Assembly (NCBI GenBank): GCA_910576975.1
Contig: CAJTJY010000005.1
Span: forward strand, 1 to 64,000
Length of the DNA stretch: 64,000 nucleotides
Direction of reading: 5' to 3'
Source of the DNA: an uncultured Lachnospiraceae bacterium
Lineage (GTDB): Bacteria; Bacillota; Clostridia; Lachnospirales; Lachnospiraceae
Position 1 is the first letter of the stretch. Each line of letters starts with the position of its first letter. The notes beneath the pieces are model-generated. The model worked only from the letters and a program-made list of their open reading frames with translations, made no database searches and was not told the origin of the DNA. A program made the position numbers and the translations under genes. Shown here piece after piece: positions 1 through 8,473 of this stretch.

Positions 1-17
1 CTGGCAGGTAAAAATTT

Positions 18-1346
18 TTATTTTTTTAACTGTCTACTTGACAGGGAGCGGTTCAGTACAAACTTACAAATCGGCTTTTTATATAATGGCTTATGAATAA
101 GTGCCTCTTCAAATTCCTTGTCTGTCGGCATACGGTCATTTGCCCTTAAATCGTTAAGGAAAATCACAATTTTTTCATAGTAATGGACATAGTTTCCATC
201 AATAACTCTATCATACATTGATTTCATAAATTTTGATAGATTCTTATTGATTTCACAAGCTGTGATTCTAACAAGATACGTAAGCAAATAATCTAATACT
301 TTACAAAGAGTTTCTTCATCTATAATATTATTCTCATAGTCATTAAAAACTCTGAAAAGAAACGGGAGAATTGTTGTTTGCTTTATGGTATAAAATGCCT
401 TGAGATAATTTGATATTTCTGCACAATAGTAATGATTTTCTCCAATATAAGCACCATAATATTTTGAAGTTCTTTTTAATTCTTTCAGTACATCTTCATG
501 GCTCAAATTATTTTCTTCACAATGCTCTTTAAATAAGCGATATGCATTTTTACTATTCACAGATTTGCTTATCTGAGAATTCAAGAAGTTAATAACAAAA
601 TCTCCAAGATTACGATAACCTACATTCTTTTCAATTACAGACCAGTAATTCTCATATAATTCATCTTGATTGACATCATCCATAAGCAGATAATTTCTAA
701 TTAAATCCGCTAAACTTAAATCCAATCCCGTTGAATTAATTGACTCAAAAATTTTCTGTGGTTCATCACCTTGAGATTTATCAAGAACAATTTCTACCAT
801 TTCCAGTTTCTTAATCCCATTAAGAATATCATTCAACTCATATCCCGATGCCACTGTGCTTTCAATCAAATTTTTAAATGTAATGTAATTCTTATAGATA
901 TTAGAATTTCTATCCATATCATCAATTTTATCTTGAATCAACAGTATCAACTGCTCATTATCTGATTTTACGGGTTTTAATTTCAACTTGTATTTTTCAT
1001 CACAATTTCTGTTGAACATTACTTCTTCTATTTCGACTTCTATCCTGACAGATACATCTTTGGCAGCATCGTAAAGCGCTTTCAAAAGAATATACATTGT
1101 GGTAAGTCGCTGCTGTCCGTCTATAATCAACACTTCGTTTAATGTGCTTCCATCAAGACCGACTATATATACTATAGTTCCCGTGAAATGCTTATGATCC
1201 CTTTCACCTGCCGCCATAATGTCTTGATATAGCTTTTCACATTGTATATTAGACCAATCATAATTTCGCTGATAAACAGGAACTTTAAATACTCTTTTGT
1301 TTTTTTCGATTAAATCTGAAAACAACCAAACTTTATAAGGTTGCAT
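18..1346 (-). CDS. DUF262 (GmrS-like) protein, C-terminally short
   Basis: The protein has the DUF262/ParB-like N-terminal domain. The hallmark motif IIDGQQRLTT lies near residue 80, and the opening PVYQRNYDW is also typical. In GmrSD-type type IV restriction proteins this domain binds and hydrolyses nucleotide, and a C-terminal DUF1524 HNH nuclease cuts modified DNA. Here the protein stops at about 442 aa, where the family usually continues into DUF1524, and no HNH-like residues are visible. The start at 1346 was chosen because AAAGGAGGAGATAAG precedes that ATG; an upstream TTG would ignore it. It lies 66 bp downstream of rlmD on the same strand. It could be a truncated defence gene or a stand-alone GmrS-like subunit. 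The partner would lie left of the window. Confidence 0.75.
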   Translation of the reverse strand: MQPYKVWLFSDLIEKNKRVFKVPVYQRNYDWSNIQCEKLYQDIMAAGERDHKHFTGTIVYIVGLDGSTLNEVLIIDGQQRLTTMYILLKALYDAAKDVSVRIEVEIEEVMFNRNCDEKYKLKLKPVKSDNEQLILLIQDKIDDMDRNSNIYKNYITFKNLIESTVASGYELNDILNGIKKLEMVEIVLDKSQGDEPQKIFESINSTGLDLSLADLIRNYLLMDDVNQDELYENYWSVIEKNVGYRNLGDFVINFLNSQISKSVNSKNAYRLFKEHCEENNLSHEDVLKELKRTSKYYGAYIGENHYYCAEISNYLKAFYTIKQTTILPFLFRVFNDYENNIIDEETLCKVLDYLLTYLVRITACEINKNLSKFMKSMYDRVIDGNYVHYYEKIVIFLNDLRANDRMPTDKEFEEALIHKPLYKKPICKFVLNRSLSSRQLKK

Positions 1347-1412
1347 AATCTTATCTCCTCCTTTATCCTTAAAAATAACTACACCTACCAAGAACAAACT
1401 AACGAAAAGCAA

Positions 1413-3098
1413 TCAAATCATCTTAAAATGCCTTAACGCATCTTCAATCAATAGTTCTTTCTCTAGCGGACACTTCGGCTGTCTGGAGTTTTCCGATTTC
1501 GGCAGGTTATAATTTGCTCTCTCAATAATACCGCATTTCTGTTTTACCTGTGCAATATACAAGTTGCTGACTTTCAATCCGCTTTGTTTCAGAACATAAT
1601 CCTTGATTTCCTCATAAGTGGCTTTACTCTCCGCCGCCGTCAAATCAAGTTCATCCATCTCTAATTCCACATCAATATGTTTATCCGATTTAAGTTTTGA
1701 AAGCAACACGATACTTTCTATATTCGCCGTAGCCGGGAACATGTCGACGCAGCAAATCCGCTCCGCCATATACCCTCTGGCCTGCAATATTTCCAGATCT
1801 CGCGCCAGGCTGGTGGGTTTACAGGATATATAAACCATCTTCTTGACTCCATACTGTATGATGCGCTGCAAAGCTTTTGGATGAATCCCGTCTCTAGGCG
1901 GATCCAACACGATAAAATCTGGTTTTTCCTGGATTTCGTCTAACGCCTTCAGCACATCCCCTGCCAAAAAGTCACAATTGCACAACCCATTGATCTTCGC
2001 ATTCTTCTTTGCAGCCTCAACAGCCTCCGAAACAATCTCCACGCCAATCACTTTTCTTGCGGCAGGCGCCATAATCTGAGCTATCGTTCCTGTTCCGCTG
2101 TAAAGATCGTACACTACTTTATCCGTTCCAGCGTCCGATATATATTCCCGCACCGTCTTATAGAGCACCTCTGCCCCCAAGGAATTTGTTTGAAAAAAGG
2201 AAAATGGAGAAATTTGAAAGGAGAGTTCCAGAATTTCTTCCTGGAAGTAATCTTTCCCATAAAGAACCCTGGTACCCTGGTCAATCAATGCATCTGCAAG
2301 GCTGTCATTCTGCGTATTTAAAATCCCGACAATATTTCCTTTCAAGTCTAGCTTAAGCAAAACCTCCACAAACCCTTCCAGAAGCCTTTGCTGACATCGT
2401 TCCTCAATTTGCGTGGTAGTTACCAAGTCAATGAGAATCTCTCCCGTCTTTGCCGCCTTGCGCACCAACAAATGCCGTAGATATCCGATATGCCGTATTT
2501 TGTGGTAATAAGAAACCTCTTGCTCCTGAAAATAATGCAGTGTTTCCGTTAAAATTTGTGAGAAATCTGCATCTGCAATCTTACATCCTGACACAGTCAC
2601 AATATCGTGAAAGCTTCCCCGCTTATGCATCCCCAGACAAAGCGCTCCATCTTTTACACTGTCCCCAAAAGAGAATTCCATTTTATTTCGATATTCCAGA
2701 TGTTTGGGACTTTCCCTGACTCCTTCAAAAATATCTGAAAAAGTTTTGCCATCTCGCTGCTGATCATATGGCTCACAGACTGGTTCCAGCAAATCCTTCA
2801 CTTGCCGTTCTTTTAACTCCAACTGTCTTTCATAAGGCAGCGTTAAATAATTGCACCCACCGCAAACGCCAAAATGAGCGCAAGGAGCTTCTTCCAATTC
2901 AAGCGGAGAACGATCCAGTACCTTTTGCAACCTTCCTTCCCCCCTTCCCTTTCTAATCTTATTAATCGAAAAGGAAACTTTCTGCCCTGGTATCACGTTT
3001 TTCACAATCGCTTTTTTACCATCTTCTAGCGTTATCACTCCCTTATTTGGAAATGCCACTCGTTCTACAATTCCCTGATATACTTGTCCCTTTTTCAT
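1413..3098 (-). CDS. rlmD: 23S rRNA (uracil-5-)-methyltransferase, RumA/RlmD family
   Basis: This SAM-dependent enzyme methylates C5 of uracil in 23S rRNA. An N-terminal TRAM domain (about residues 1-55) is followed by a 4Fe-4S cysteine set beginning CAHFGVCGGC. The methyltransferase core carries VYDLYSGTGT for SAM binding, VLDPPRDG, and the nucleophile motif YISCKPTSLARD. The last roughly 70 residues (from TYEEIKDYVLKQSG to the end) are an extension common in Lachnospiraceae members. The ATG at 3098 has GGAGG at good spacing; the TTG at 3110 lies inside that site. Gram-positive homologues may modify one site or two (RlmCD), and clostridia often carry several paralogues, so the exact nucleotide target is uncertain. 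Confidence 0.9.
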   Translation of the reverse strand: MKKGQVYQGIVERVAFPNKGVITLEDGKKAIVKNVIPGQKVSFSINKIRKGRGEGRLQKVLDRSPLELEEAPCAHFGVCGGCNYLTLPYERQLELKERQVKDLLEPVCEPYDQQRDGKTFSDIFEGVRESPKHLEYRNKMEFSFGDSVKDGALCLGMHKRGSFHDIVTVSGCKIADADFSQILTETLHYFQEQEVSYYHKIRHIGYLRHLLVRKAAKTGEILIDLVTTTQIEERCQQRLLEGFVEVLLKLDLKGNIVGILNTQNDSLADALIDQGTRVLYGKDYFQEEILELSFQISPFSFFQTNSLGAEVLYKTVREYISDAGTDKVVYDLYSGTGTIAQIMAPAARKVIGVEIVSEAVEAAKKNAKINGLCNCDFLAGDVLKALDEIQEKPDFIVLDPPRDGIHPKALQRIIQYGVKKMVYISCKPTSLARDLEILQARGYMAERICCVDMFPATANIESIVLLSKLKSDKHIDVELEMDELDLTAAESKATYEEIKDYVLKQSGLKVSNLYIAQVKQKCGIIERANYNLPKSENSRQPKCPLEKELLIEDALRHFKMI

Positions 3099-3132
3099 AT
3101 CTTCCTCCAATTCTAATAAAATGTATTCTCAG

Positions 3133-3273
3133 ATTCCCTTGGCGCCTGATTTTGCGATTAGATTTTTTATCAGATGTGCATAAATTTATGTGGCGTACAT
3201 CGATCGCACGTTAATTAAATTTATGTTCATTTGGTCAAAAATCAGCCGTAAAAGCAGGTATCAGGGAAATTCA
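3133..3273. repeat. ~140-bp palindromic miniature element
   Basis: The two halves are near reverse complements. The left end TTCCCTTGGCGCCTG matches the reverse complement of the right end, CAGGTATCAGGGAA. Both arms then share CATAAATTTA blocks, centred on CGTACATCGATCGCACG. There is no coding potential. This looks like a MITE or a very long hairpin in the gap upstream of rlmD. Confidence 0.6.
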
Positions 3274-3297
3274 AAGCGTACATATAAAGACTAAAAA

Positions 3298-3394
3298 GGC
3301 TGTTGCAAATTTGCCGCTATATACAGCATATGGCATTCGGACCACATAAATCCTATCCACATATACGTATATAAGCTGCATGTTGCAACAGCCC
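3298..3394. repeat. Miniature inverted-repeat element, TGTTGCAA family (copy 1)
   Basis: The terminal inverted repeats begin GGCTGTTGCAA and continue with similar ATATAC blocks on both arms. The same ends and subterminal pattern recur at 7047-7141, so this is a dispersed family rather than a one-off terminator. It lies immediately beside another palindromic element, and together they fill the rlmD upstream gap. Confidence 0.75.
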
Positions 3395-3441
3395 CTTTTC
3401 ATTTCATATCTTATGCTGCTTAGCCCTGAAATAATTCATTC

Positions 3442-3696
3442 CTATTCTTCGCCTTCATCCTCGTCGTCAAAGAAATCATCCTCGAAGTCCTCTTCAAAAT
3501 CATCTTCAAAATCTTCCAGATAGTCAGGCGTAAAGAAACGATAAATCCCATATGCAATAGCCGCAACCGCTACCACTGCTCCTGCTATGGCGCATATCCA
3601 AAGTACCTTTGACTTCTTCTTTTCACAATCCTGCTTGTGTAATAACTCATTCAACTTTACTGAACTTAATATTTCATCAATCTTTTCTCTGTTCAT
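3442..3696 (-). CDS. Small membrane protein with acidic C-terminal tail
   Basis: This 84-aa protein has a soluble lysine-rich N-terminus (MNREKIDEILSSVK...), one hydrophobic helix at about residues 31-52, and a tail made almost entirely of Asp, Glu and Phe (EDDFEEDFEDDFF). The family has no known function that I recognise. The topology suggests a single-pass protein presenting a strongly negative segment, perhaps binding cations or a basic partner. The ATG follows GGAGAAGGAGAGG. A TATAAT box lies upstream at 3797-3802 on the minus strand, between this gene and pcrA. Confidence 0.75.
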   Translation of the reverse strand: MNREKIDEILSSVKLNELLHKQDCEKKKSKVLWICAIAGAVVAVAAIAYGIYRFFTPDYLEDFEDDFEEDFEDDFFDDEDEGEE

Positions 3697-3841
3697 AGTT
3701 ACCTCTCCTTCTCCTGGAAAATTTTTGACAAACTGCCTGCGGCAGAACGGCTATCCATCCCTGACAATTCGGGAATCGCCTATCACTTTCCTGGATATTA
3801 TATCACATCTTCATTCATTAGCATACCAATTTCTTGAAATT

Positions 3842-6076
3842 TTATACTTTTTTTAGTTTTGCAAAAGAAGCAAACATTTTTTTAACTCCTGCCCGGTCAA
3901 ACTCTACCGTCACCTCAAAATCCCTTCCGCCTTCTGCGATCTGCACAACGGTTCCTTCTCCGAATTTCACATGCTTTACCCGATCGCCCTTGATATATTC
4001 CAAAGCATTTTTATTACTTGCAAGCGACGTGTTCTGGTATAGATTTTTCTGATATACATTCTTGGTGGAGAATATAGGATTTACCTTAGAGACGGCTTGA
4101 CGAAATGACTGATTGGAAGCTTCCTTTACTGTCTTTTCGTGTCCCTGCTGCCGTACTGAGCCTCCCAAGAGATTCCTTGGGATTTCCCTTACAAACACGG
4201 ACACTTTATTATATTGCGTTTCGCCCCGGATCATACGTTGTCTCGCACAAGTAATTGTCAAGTTCTCCATGGCGCGAGTGATCCCTACATAACAAAGCCT
4301 CCGCTCTTCCTCAAGTTCCATAGGATCTTCTGACACCATGGTCATGTAGCTTGGAAATACTCCGTCTTCCATTCCAGACATGTATACATTTGGAAATTCC
4401 AGACCCTTTGCGCTATGTAAAGTCATCAAAACTACATAATCATTGCTTTCTTGAAGATTGTCAATATCTGCAACTAAAGCAACTTCTTCCAAAAATCCAC
4501 TTAAGGACGGCGTCTCCGCTGTTTCGTCGTAAGTTGCCGCCTTGCTGATCAATTCATCAATATTTTCAATACGGCTCCTTGCTTCCTCAGAATTTTCCGC
4601 CTCAAGCTCCGCCACATATCCAGTGTCTTCGATAATTTCCTGCAAAAGCTGGGAAACGCTCAAAAATTCCACTTTGCTGCGCATCTTCTGGATAAAAGTA
4701 ACAAAAGGCTCTATCTTTGCTGCAGCTTTCTTAATGGTGGGAATATCTGCCGCCATTTTTAAAGCATTGTAAAAACTCAGATCCGCCTGTTGTGCATATT
4801 CCTGCACACGTCCCAAGGTAGTGGCCCCTATTCCACGTTTTGGTACGTTGATAATCCGCCGCACAGCAAGATCGTCTCTTCCATTATCAATGGTTTTTAA
4901 ATATGCCAGCAAATCTTTAATTTCTTTTCTGGCATAGAAGTTAATCCCTCCGATGATCCGGTAAGGAATCCCGCTTGCCACAAACCGTTCTTCAAAAAGA
5001 CGTGACTGAGCGTTTGTACGGTACAAAATTGCGCAATCCCCATACTGAAATTTTCCCTCTTGAACCTTGTTTCTAATATCCTTTACAACGAACGCAGCTT
5101 CCTCGCCTGCAGAGTCAAACTGCTCAAAATTAATTTTTTCCCCCTCTTGCTTATCTGTCCAAAGCTCTTTTTGCTTTCTGCCTATATTGTTAGCAATGAC
5201 CATGTTGGCAGCATGCAAAATATTTTTGGTAGAACGGTAATTCTGTTCCAGCTTTATCACTTTGGCGTCTGGGTATACCTCTTCAAAGCTGAGAATATTC
5301 TTTATATTGGCGCCCCGAAACTTGTAAATAGACTGGTCGTCGTCTCCCACTACGCACAAATTGCGGTACTTCGCCGCCAAAAGCTTTATTAACTGAAACT
5401 GCGCTGTATTCGTATCCTGATATTCATCCACCATTATGTATTTGAAACGTTCCTGATAACTATCCAATACCTGAGAATCATTCTGAAACAATTCCACCGT
5501 CTTAACAATCAAGTCATCAAAATCCAAGGCATTATTTTTACGAAGCTGAGCCTGATATTCCCGATACACTGCCGCCTGTCTTTCCTTGCCAAAATCTCCG
5601 GCCGCCTGAAGTGTAAATTCCTCCGGCGAAATCAATTCATCTTTGGCTGAGGAAATGATGTTGAGAAAACTCTTTTCTTTATAGATCTTGGTATCAATCT
5701 GCAGCCGCTTGCATACTTCTTTCATAACTGTCTTCTGGTCATCCGCATCATAAATGGTAAAATTATTATCATAGTCCAAGCGGTCAATATAGCGGCGCAA
5801 AATTCTAACGCAGGTAGAATGGAATGTTGACACCCATACGCTCTCGGCGCCAAATCCCGCCAAGCGGTCAATCCTCTCCCGCATCTCCCCTGCAGCTTTG
5901 TTGGTGAAAGTAATTGCCATAATGTGATAGGGGTTGACTCTCTGCTCTTCCATCAGATAAACTGTCCTGTGCGTCAGCACCCTGGTCTTTCCTGATCCGG
6001 CTCCCGCCAAAATCAATAACGGTCCCTTGGTATAATATACAGCCTCCTGCTGCATAGAATTCAAATTATCGTACAT
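3842..6076 (-). CDS. pcrA: ATP-dependent DNA helicase PcrA/UvrD
   Basis: This superfamily 1A 3'-5' helicase acts in nucleotide excision repair, replication restart and removal of RecA filaments. Walker A is GAGSGKTRVL near residue 26. Also visible are ITFTNKAAGEM (motif Ia), VDEYQDTN (Walker B), VVGDDDQSIYKFRGA (motif III), LEQNYRST (motif IV), LMTLHSAKGLEF (motif V) and RRLCYVGITRA (motif VI). The 744-aa length is normal. The C-terminus ends in a small basic domain (GDRVKHVKFGEGTVVQIAEG) that in PcrA contacts RNA polymerase. A consensus promoter precedes it, and the ATG has GGAAGGAAAA in front. Confidence 0.95.
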   Translation of the reverse strand: MYDNLNSMQQEAVYYTKGPLLILAGAGSGKTRVLTHRTVYLMEEQRVNPYHIMAITFTNKAAGEMRERIDRLAGFGAESVWVSTFHSTCVRILRRYIDRLDYDNNFTIYDADDQKTVMKEVCKRLQIDTKIYKEKSFLNIISSAKDELISPEEFTLQAAGDFGKERQAAVYREYQAQLRKNNALDFDDLIVKTVELFQNDSQVLDSYQERFKYIMVDEYQDTNTAQFQLIKLLAAKYRNLCVVGDDDQSIYKFRGANIKNILSFEEVYPDAKVIKLEQNYRSTKNILHAANMVIANNIGRKQKELWTDKQEGEKINFEQFDSAGEEAAFVVKDIRNKVQEGKFQYGDCAILYRTNAQSRLFEERFVASGIPYRIIGGINFYARKEIKDLLAYLKTIDNGRDDLAVRRIINVPKRGIGATTLGRVQEYAQQADLSFYNALKMAADIPTIKKAAAKIEPFVTFIQKMRSKVEFLSVSQLLQEIIEDTGYVAELEAENSEEARSRIENIDELISKAATYDETAETPSLSGFLEEVALVADIDNLQESNDYVVLMTLHSAKGLEFPNVYMSGMEDGVFPSYMTMVSEDPMELEEERRLCYVGITRAMENLTITCARQRMIRGETQYNKVSVFVREIPRNLLGGSVRQQGHEKTVKEASNQSFRQAVSKVNPIFSTKNVYQKNLYQNTSLASNKNALEYIKGDRVKHVKFGEGTVVQIAEGGRDFEVTVEFDRAGVKKMFASFAKLKKV

Positions 6077-6112
6077 ATCCTGTTTTCCTTCCTGCAGTTC
6101 AAACGTATGTTT

Positions 6113-6141
6113 ATTATAGTAGATAATTCACTGTTTTTCAA
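6113..6141 (-). promoter_or_regulatory. Sigma-A promoter of pcrA
   Basis: Read on the minus strand, TTGAAA (6141-6136) and TATAAT (6118-6113) are separated by exactly 17 bases. The pcrA start codon is 37 bases further on. Confidence 0.75.
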
Positions 6142-6180
6142 CCTGTTTTCCACCTTTCTTCCGAAAAATCAACAAAACAC

Positions 6181-6209
6181 TTGTCATCTAGTTTTGACTA
6201 CTATATAAT
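6181..6209 (+). promoter_or_regulatory. Sigma-A promoter of the DUF1836 gene
   Basis: TTGTCA (6181-6186) and a perfect TATAAT (6204-6209) are 17 bases apart. The promoter is divergent from that of pcrA and leaves a very short 5' leader before the ATG at 6229. Confidence 0.75.
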
Positions 6210-6228
6210 GTATTTTGAGGTGAAATAT

Positions 6229-6882
6229 ATGACAATAGATGAAAAAGATTTACTAAACAGCATATTGGACAGCCTTTCACGCATTGAATATATCAAACCG
6301 GAAGACCTGCCTAACATAGACTTATATATGGACCAGGTGACAACTTTCATGGATGCCCAGCTTGCAATCTCAAAGCGTCACCCAGAAGATAAAATTCTTA
6401 CAAAGACTATGATCAATAATTATGCCAAAAATAACTTGCTCCCCCCTCCAGTGAAAAAAAAATATTCCAAGGAGCATCTTCTTGCATTGATTTTTATTTA
6501 TTATTTCAAAAATATTTTAAGCATTGGCGACATCCAGGCAATCTTAAATCCGATTACAGATAAGTATTTTGCTACAGATTTGAATTTCAATATGAAAGAT
6601 ATTTATTCCGAAGTATTCCGCTTGGAGGAATCTGAGATTATCAACTTAAAAAAAGATCTGACTAGAAAATACCACACGAGCCAACAGACTTTTTCTTCCT
6701 TGCCAGAAACACAACAAGAAGAGCTACAGCGATTCTCTTTTATCTGTATGCTGAGCTTTGACGTTTATTTAAAGAAACAACTTATTGAGAAATTAATTGA
6801 CGCCCAACTTGCGGGAAACAGCCAAAAAACAGAATCCAATACAAAAAATAAGAAATCGGAAAAAGTTCCGAAAAAGAAATAA
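6229..6882 (+). CDS. DUF1836 domain protein
   Basis: This 217-aa protein fits the DUF1836 family, common in Clostridia. Its N-terminal half includes a helix-turn-helix-like stretch (KTMINNYAKNNLLPPPVKKKYSKEHLLAL at about residues 58-86) that resembles a MerR-type recognition region. The C-terminus is a lysine-rich tail. A DNA-binding or regulatory role is a reasonable inference but unproven. The ATG at 6229 was chosen over the TTG at 6181 because GAGGTG precedes it and the TTG is the promoter -35 box. It is monocistronic: an unrelated intergenic repeat follows. Confidence 0.8.
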   Translation: MTIDEKDLLNSILDSLSRIEYIKPEDLPNIDLYMDQVTTFMDAQLAISKRHPEDKILTKTMINNYAKNNLLPPPVKKKYSKEHLLALIFIYYFKNILSIGDIQAILNPITDKYFATDLNFNMKDIYSEVFRLEESEIINLKKDLTRKYHTSQQTFSSLPETQQEELQRFSFICMLSFDVYLKKQLIEKLIDAQLAGNSQKTESNTKNKKSEKVPKKK

Positions 6883-6927
6883 AAACGCATCCGCCATACA
6901 GTTCCTACTCCTGCGACAGACATACGA

Positions 6928-7045
6928 CATGTTTTATATCCGCCACAGAACTATGTCCACAATTTATATCCGTGTGTTCCAAAATCTTCATCTGCACCCT
7001 GCGCACTCCGCATGTTTTATATCCACCCCAGGATCATGTCCACAG
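6928..7045. repeat. Direct repeat pair with CATGTTTTATATCC core
   Basis: A block of about 34 bp starting CATGTTTTATATCC and ending ATGTCCACA occurs at 6928-6961 and again, slightly diverged, at 7011-7044. A partial third unit (TTTATATCCGTGTG) starts near 6963. There is no reading frame. The function is unknown; the second unit abuts the TGTTGCAA element. Confidence 0.5.
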
Positions 7046-7046
7046 G

Positions 7047-7141
7047 GACTGTTGCAAAATGCAACTTATATACAATATATAGGTGAAATCCACGAGTTTC
7101 TGGTACTATATTTTGTATATAATAGCTATCTTGCAACAGCT
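7047..7141. repeat. Miniature inverted-repeat element, TGTTGCAA family (copy 2)
   Basis: The ends ACTGTTGCAA and TTGCAACAGC are inverted repeats. Both arms continue with TATATAC and TATAG blocks, as at 3298-3394. The element ends only a few bases before the stop codon of the leftward yerC gene, so it may also serve as its terminator. Confidence 0.75.
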
Positions 7142-7150
7142 CTTTCAAAA

Positions 7151-7480
7151 TCAGCCGTGACTATCATGCATAGCGGGCGATTCTTGACTTTCTACCATCC
7201 CCGTTCTGGCAAATACCATGTCATATCCGTCATTCCCATAATTCAAAGAACGGTTTACCCGGCTAATGGTAGCCGTCGAGGCTCCTGTCTTTTCTGCAAT
7301 ATCCAAATATGTTTTCTGCTGTCTAAGCATTTTTGCAACCTCAAATCGCTGAGATAAAGATAACAATTCATTTATAGTACATACATCTTCAAAAAAAACA
7401 TAACATTCCTCTTTACTCTCCAAGCTCAATATGGCTTCAAATAAATGGTCTACGGCTTCCGTTCTCAGTTTTTTGCTCAT
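7151..7480 (-). CDS. TrpR-family transcriptional regulator, YerC/YecD type
   Basis: This 109-aa all-helical protein has the YerC/YecD signature: a TrpR-like helix-turn-helix in EVAKMLRQQKTYLDIAEKTGASTATISRVNRSL (about residues 47-79). The YGNDGYDMVF segment after it is also typical. Members bind DNA as dimers. The regulated target cannot be told from sequence. The second ATG (7480) was chosen because the first overlaps the ribosome site AGGAGA. The region upstream of the gene holds two perfect dyads (7511-7525 and 7544-7555), consistent with self-regulation. Confidence 0.85.
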   Translation of the reverse strand: MSKKLRTEAVDHLFEAILSLESKEECYVFFEDVCTINELLSLSQRFEVAKMLRQQKTYLDIAEKTGASTATISRVNRSLNYGNDGYDMVFARTGMVESQESPAMHDSHG

Positions 7481-7510
7481 ATCCATTCTCCTTTTTGTAT
7501 TTCATTTTCA

Positions 7511-7555
7511 AACAAATCATTTGTTTATCATTTTAACATACTAACGTCATGACGT
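7511..7555 (-). promoter_or_regulatory. Promoter region with two palindromic operator candidates
   Basis: AACAAATCATTTGTT at 7511-7525 is a perfect dyad around one central base. ACGTCATGACGT at 7544-7555 is a perfect 12-bp palindrome. On the minus strand a TTACGT/TAAAAT promoter with 16-base spacing overlaps the second palindrome. The arrangement suits repression of yerC, possibly by its own product. Confidence 0.5.
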
Positions 7556-7563
7556 AAATAGAT

Positions 7564-8277
7564 TTACTTTAGATTAATGTACTCGCAAAACATTTCACTA
7601 TTCCCATTTAAAACCAATTCCTCGGGAAATCCGAGCCTCTCCAAAAGCTGTATTGCAAATGTATGCTCTCCAGCCATGAAATCCACATGTGCATCCGAAT
7701 CCATCACCACAGGAACCTGATACTTTACACAGTATTCCAATAATTTTTGGTAATTTTCCCTAGCGCTTTTTCGATAACTTTGCGGTGATAATGATGAATT
7801 ATTTACTTCCAACAGCACATGATACTCTCTCGCCGCCTTTACAAGCGTCTCATAGTCAATCGGAAAGCGGCTGTCATCTGGATGAGCAATAATATCGACA
7901 TAAGGATTGGTCATAGCTTTGAGATAAGCAGCCGTATTTTCCTTTGCCGTTCCTGACGTAAAACACGGCGAATGTATGCTTGCAAGCACCACGTCCATTT
8001 CCTTTAGAATCGACTCTGGCAAATCTACCGTTCCCTGATAATCCATGATATTCAGTTCCGCCCCATACAACACCGTCATTTCTTTATACGTCCTTGGCAA
8101 AATCCTATAGTTCATAAAATACGTCTTATGGCAACTTCCTGGCATAGCTGGCGCATGTTCCGTAATTGCAAAAAATTTCATTCCCTTTTGATAAGCGGCT
8201 TCTAACATCTCATTTCTGGTACTATATGCATGACCGCTTGCCATGGTATGCGAATGTAAATCCATGTAATCTATCAT
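7564..8277 (-). CDS. PHP-domain phosphatase (YcdX-like)
   Basis: This 237-aa metal-dependent phosphoesterase belongs to the PHP superfamily. The metal ligands appear in the usual order: DLHSHT (residues 6-11), ITEHAP (about 39), GAELNI (Glu), SIHSPC, IIAHPDD and VMDSDAHV near the C-terminus. This matches the YcdX branch of small trinuclear-zinc phosphatases. It is not a histidinol phosphatase in any his-operon setting here, so the substrate is unknown. The gene lies upstream of yerC on the same strand, about 85 bp away. The ATG start overlaps no other good candidate. Confidence 0.85.
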   Translation of the reverse strand: MIDYMDLHSHTMASGHAYSTRNEMLEAAYQKGMKFFAITEHAPAMPGSCHKTYFMNYRILPRTYKEMTVLYGAELNIMDYQGTVDLPESILKEMDVVLASIHSPCFTSGTAKENTAAYLKAMTNPYVDIIAHPDDSRFPIDYETLVKAAREYHVLLEVNNSSLSPQSYRKSARENYQKLLEYCVKYQVPVVMDSDAHVDFMAGEHTFAIQLLERLGFPEELVLNGNSEMFCEYINLK

Positions 8278-8473
8278 TTCTTCCTCCCAAAACCTTTCTT
8301 TCGTATTTTCATAAGTTGTGGCGCTAACTTGATTCCTAAAATATGCTTAAAACTTTTGATTCATTTGACGCCATATCCTTATTCTAGTCCTTTTGCCAAA
8401 AAAAGACAAGATTAAGAAATAACACATTGGCAGTCTTACACATACCATAATAAAAAAGATAAAGGACGAATAT

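Noticed and set aside
6928..7045. CRISPR array
   Set aside because: Only two clear, diverged repeats of unequal spacing, with no cas genes anywhere in the window.
6797..7357. 186-aa rightward frame after the DUF1836 gene
   Set aside because: It overlaps the DUF1836 tail, two repeat types and the opposite-strand yerC gene, and lacks any domain or start signal.
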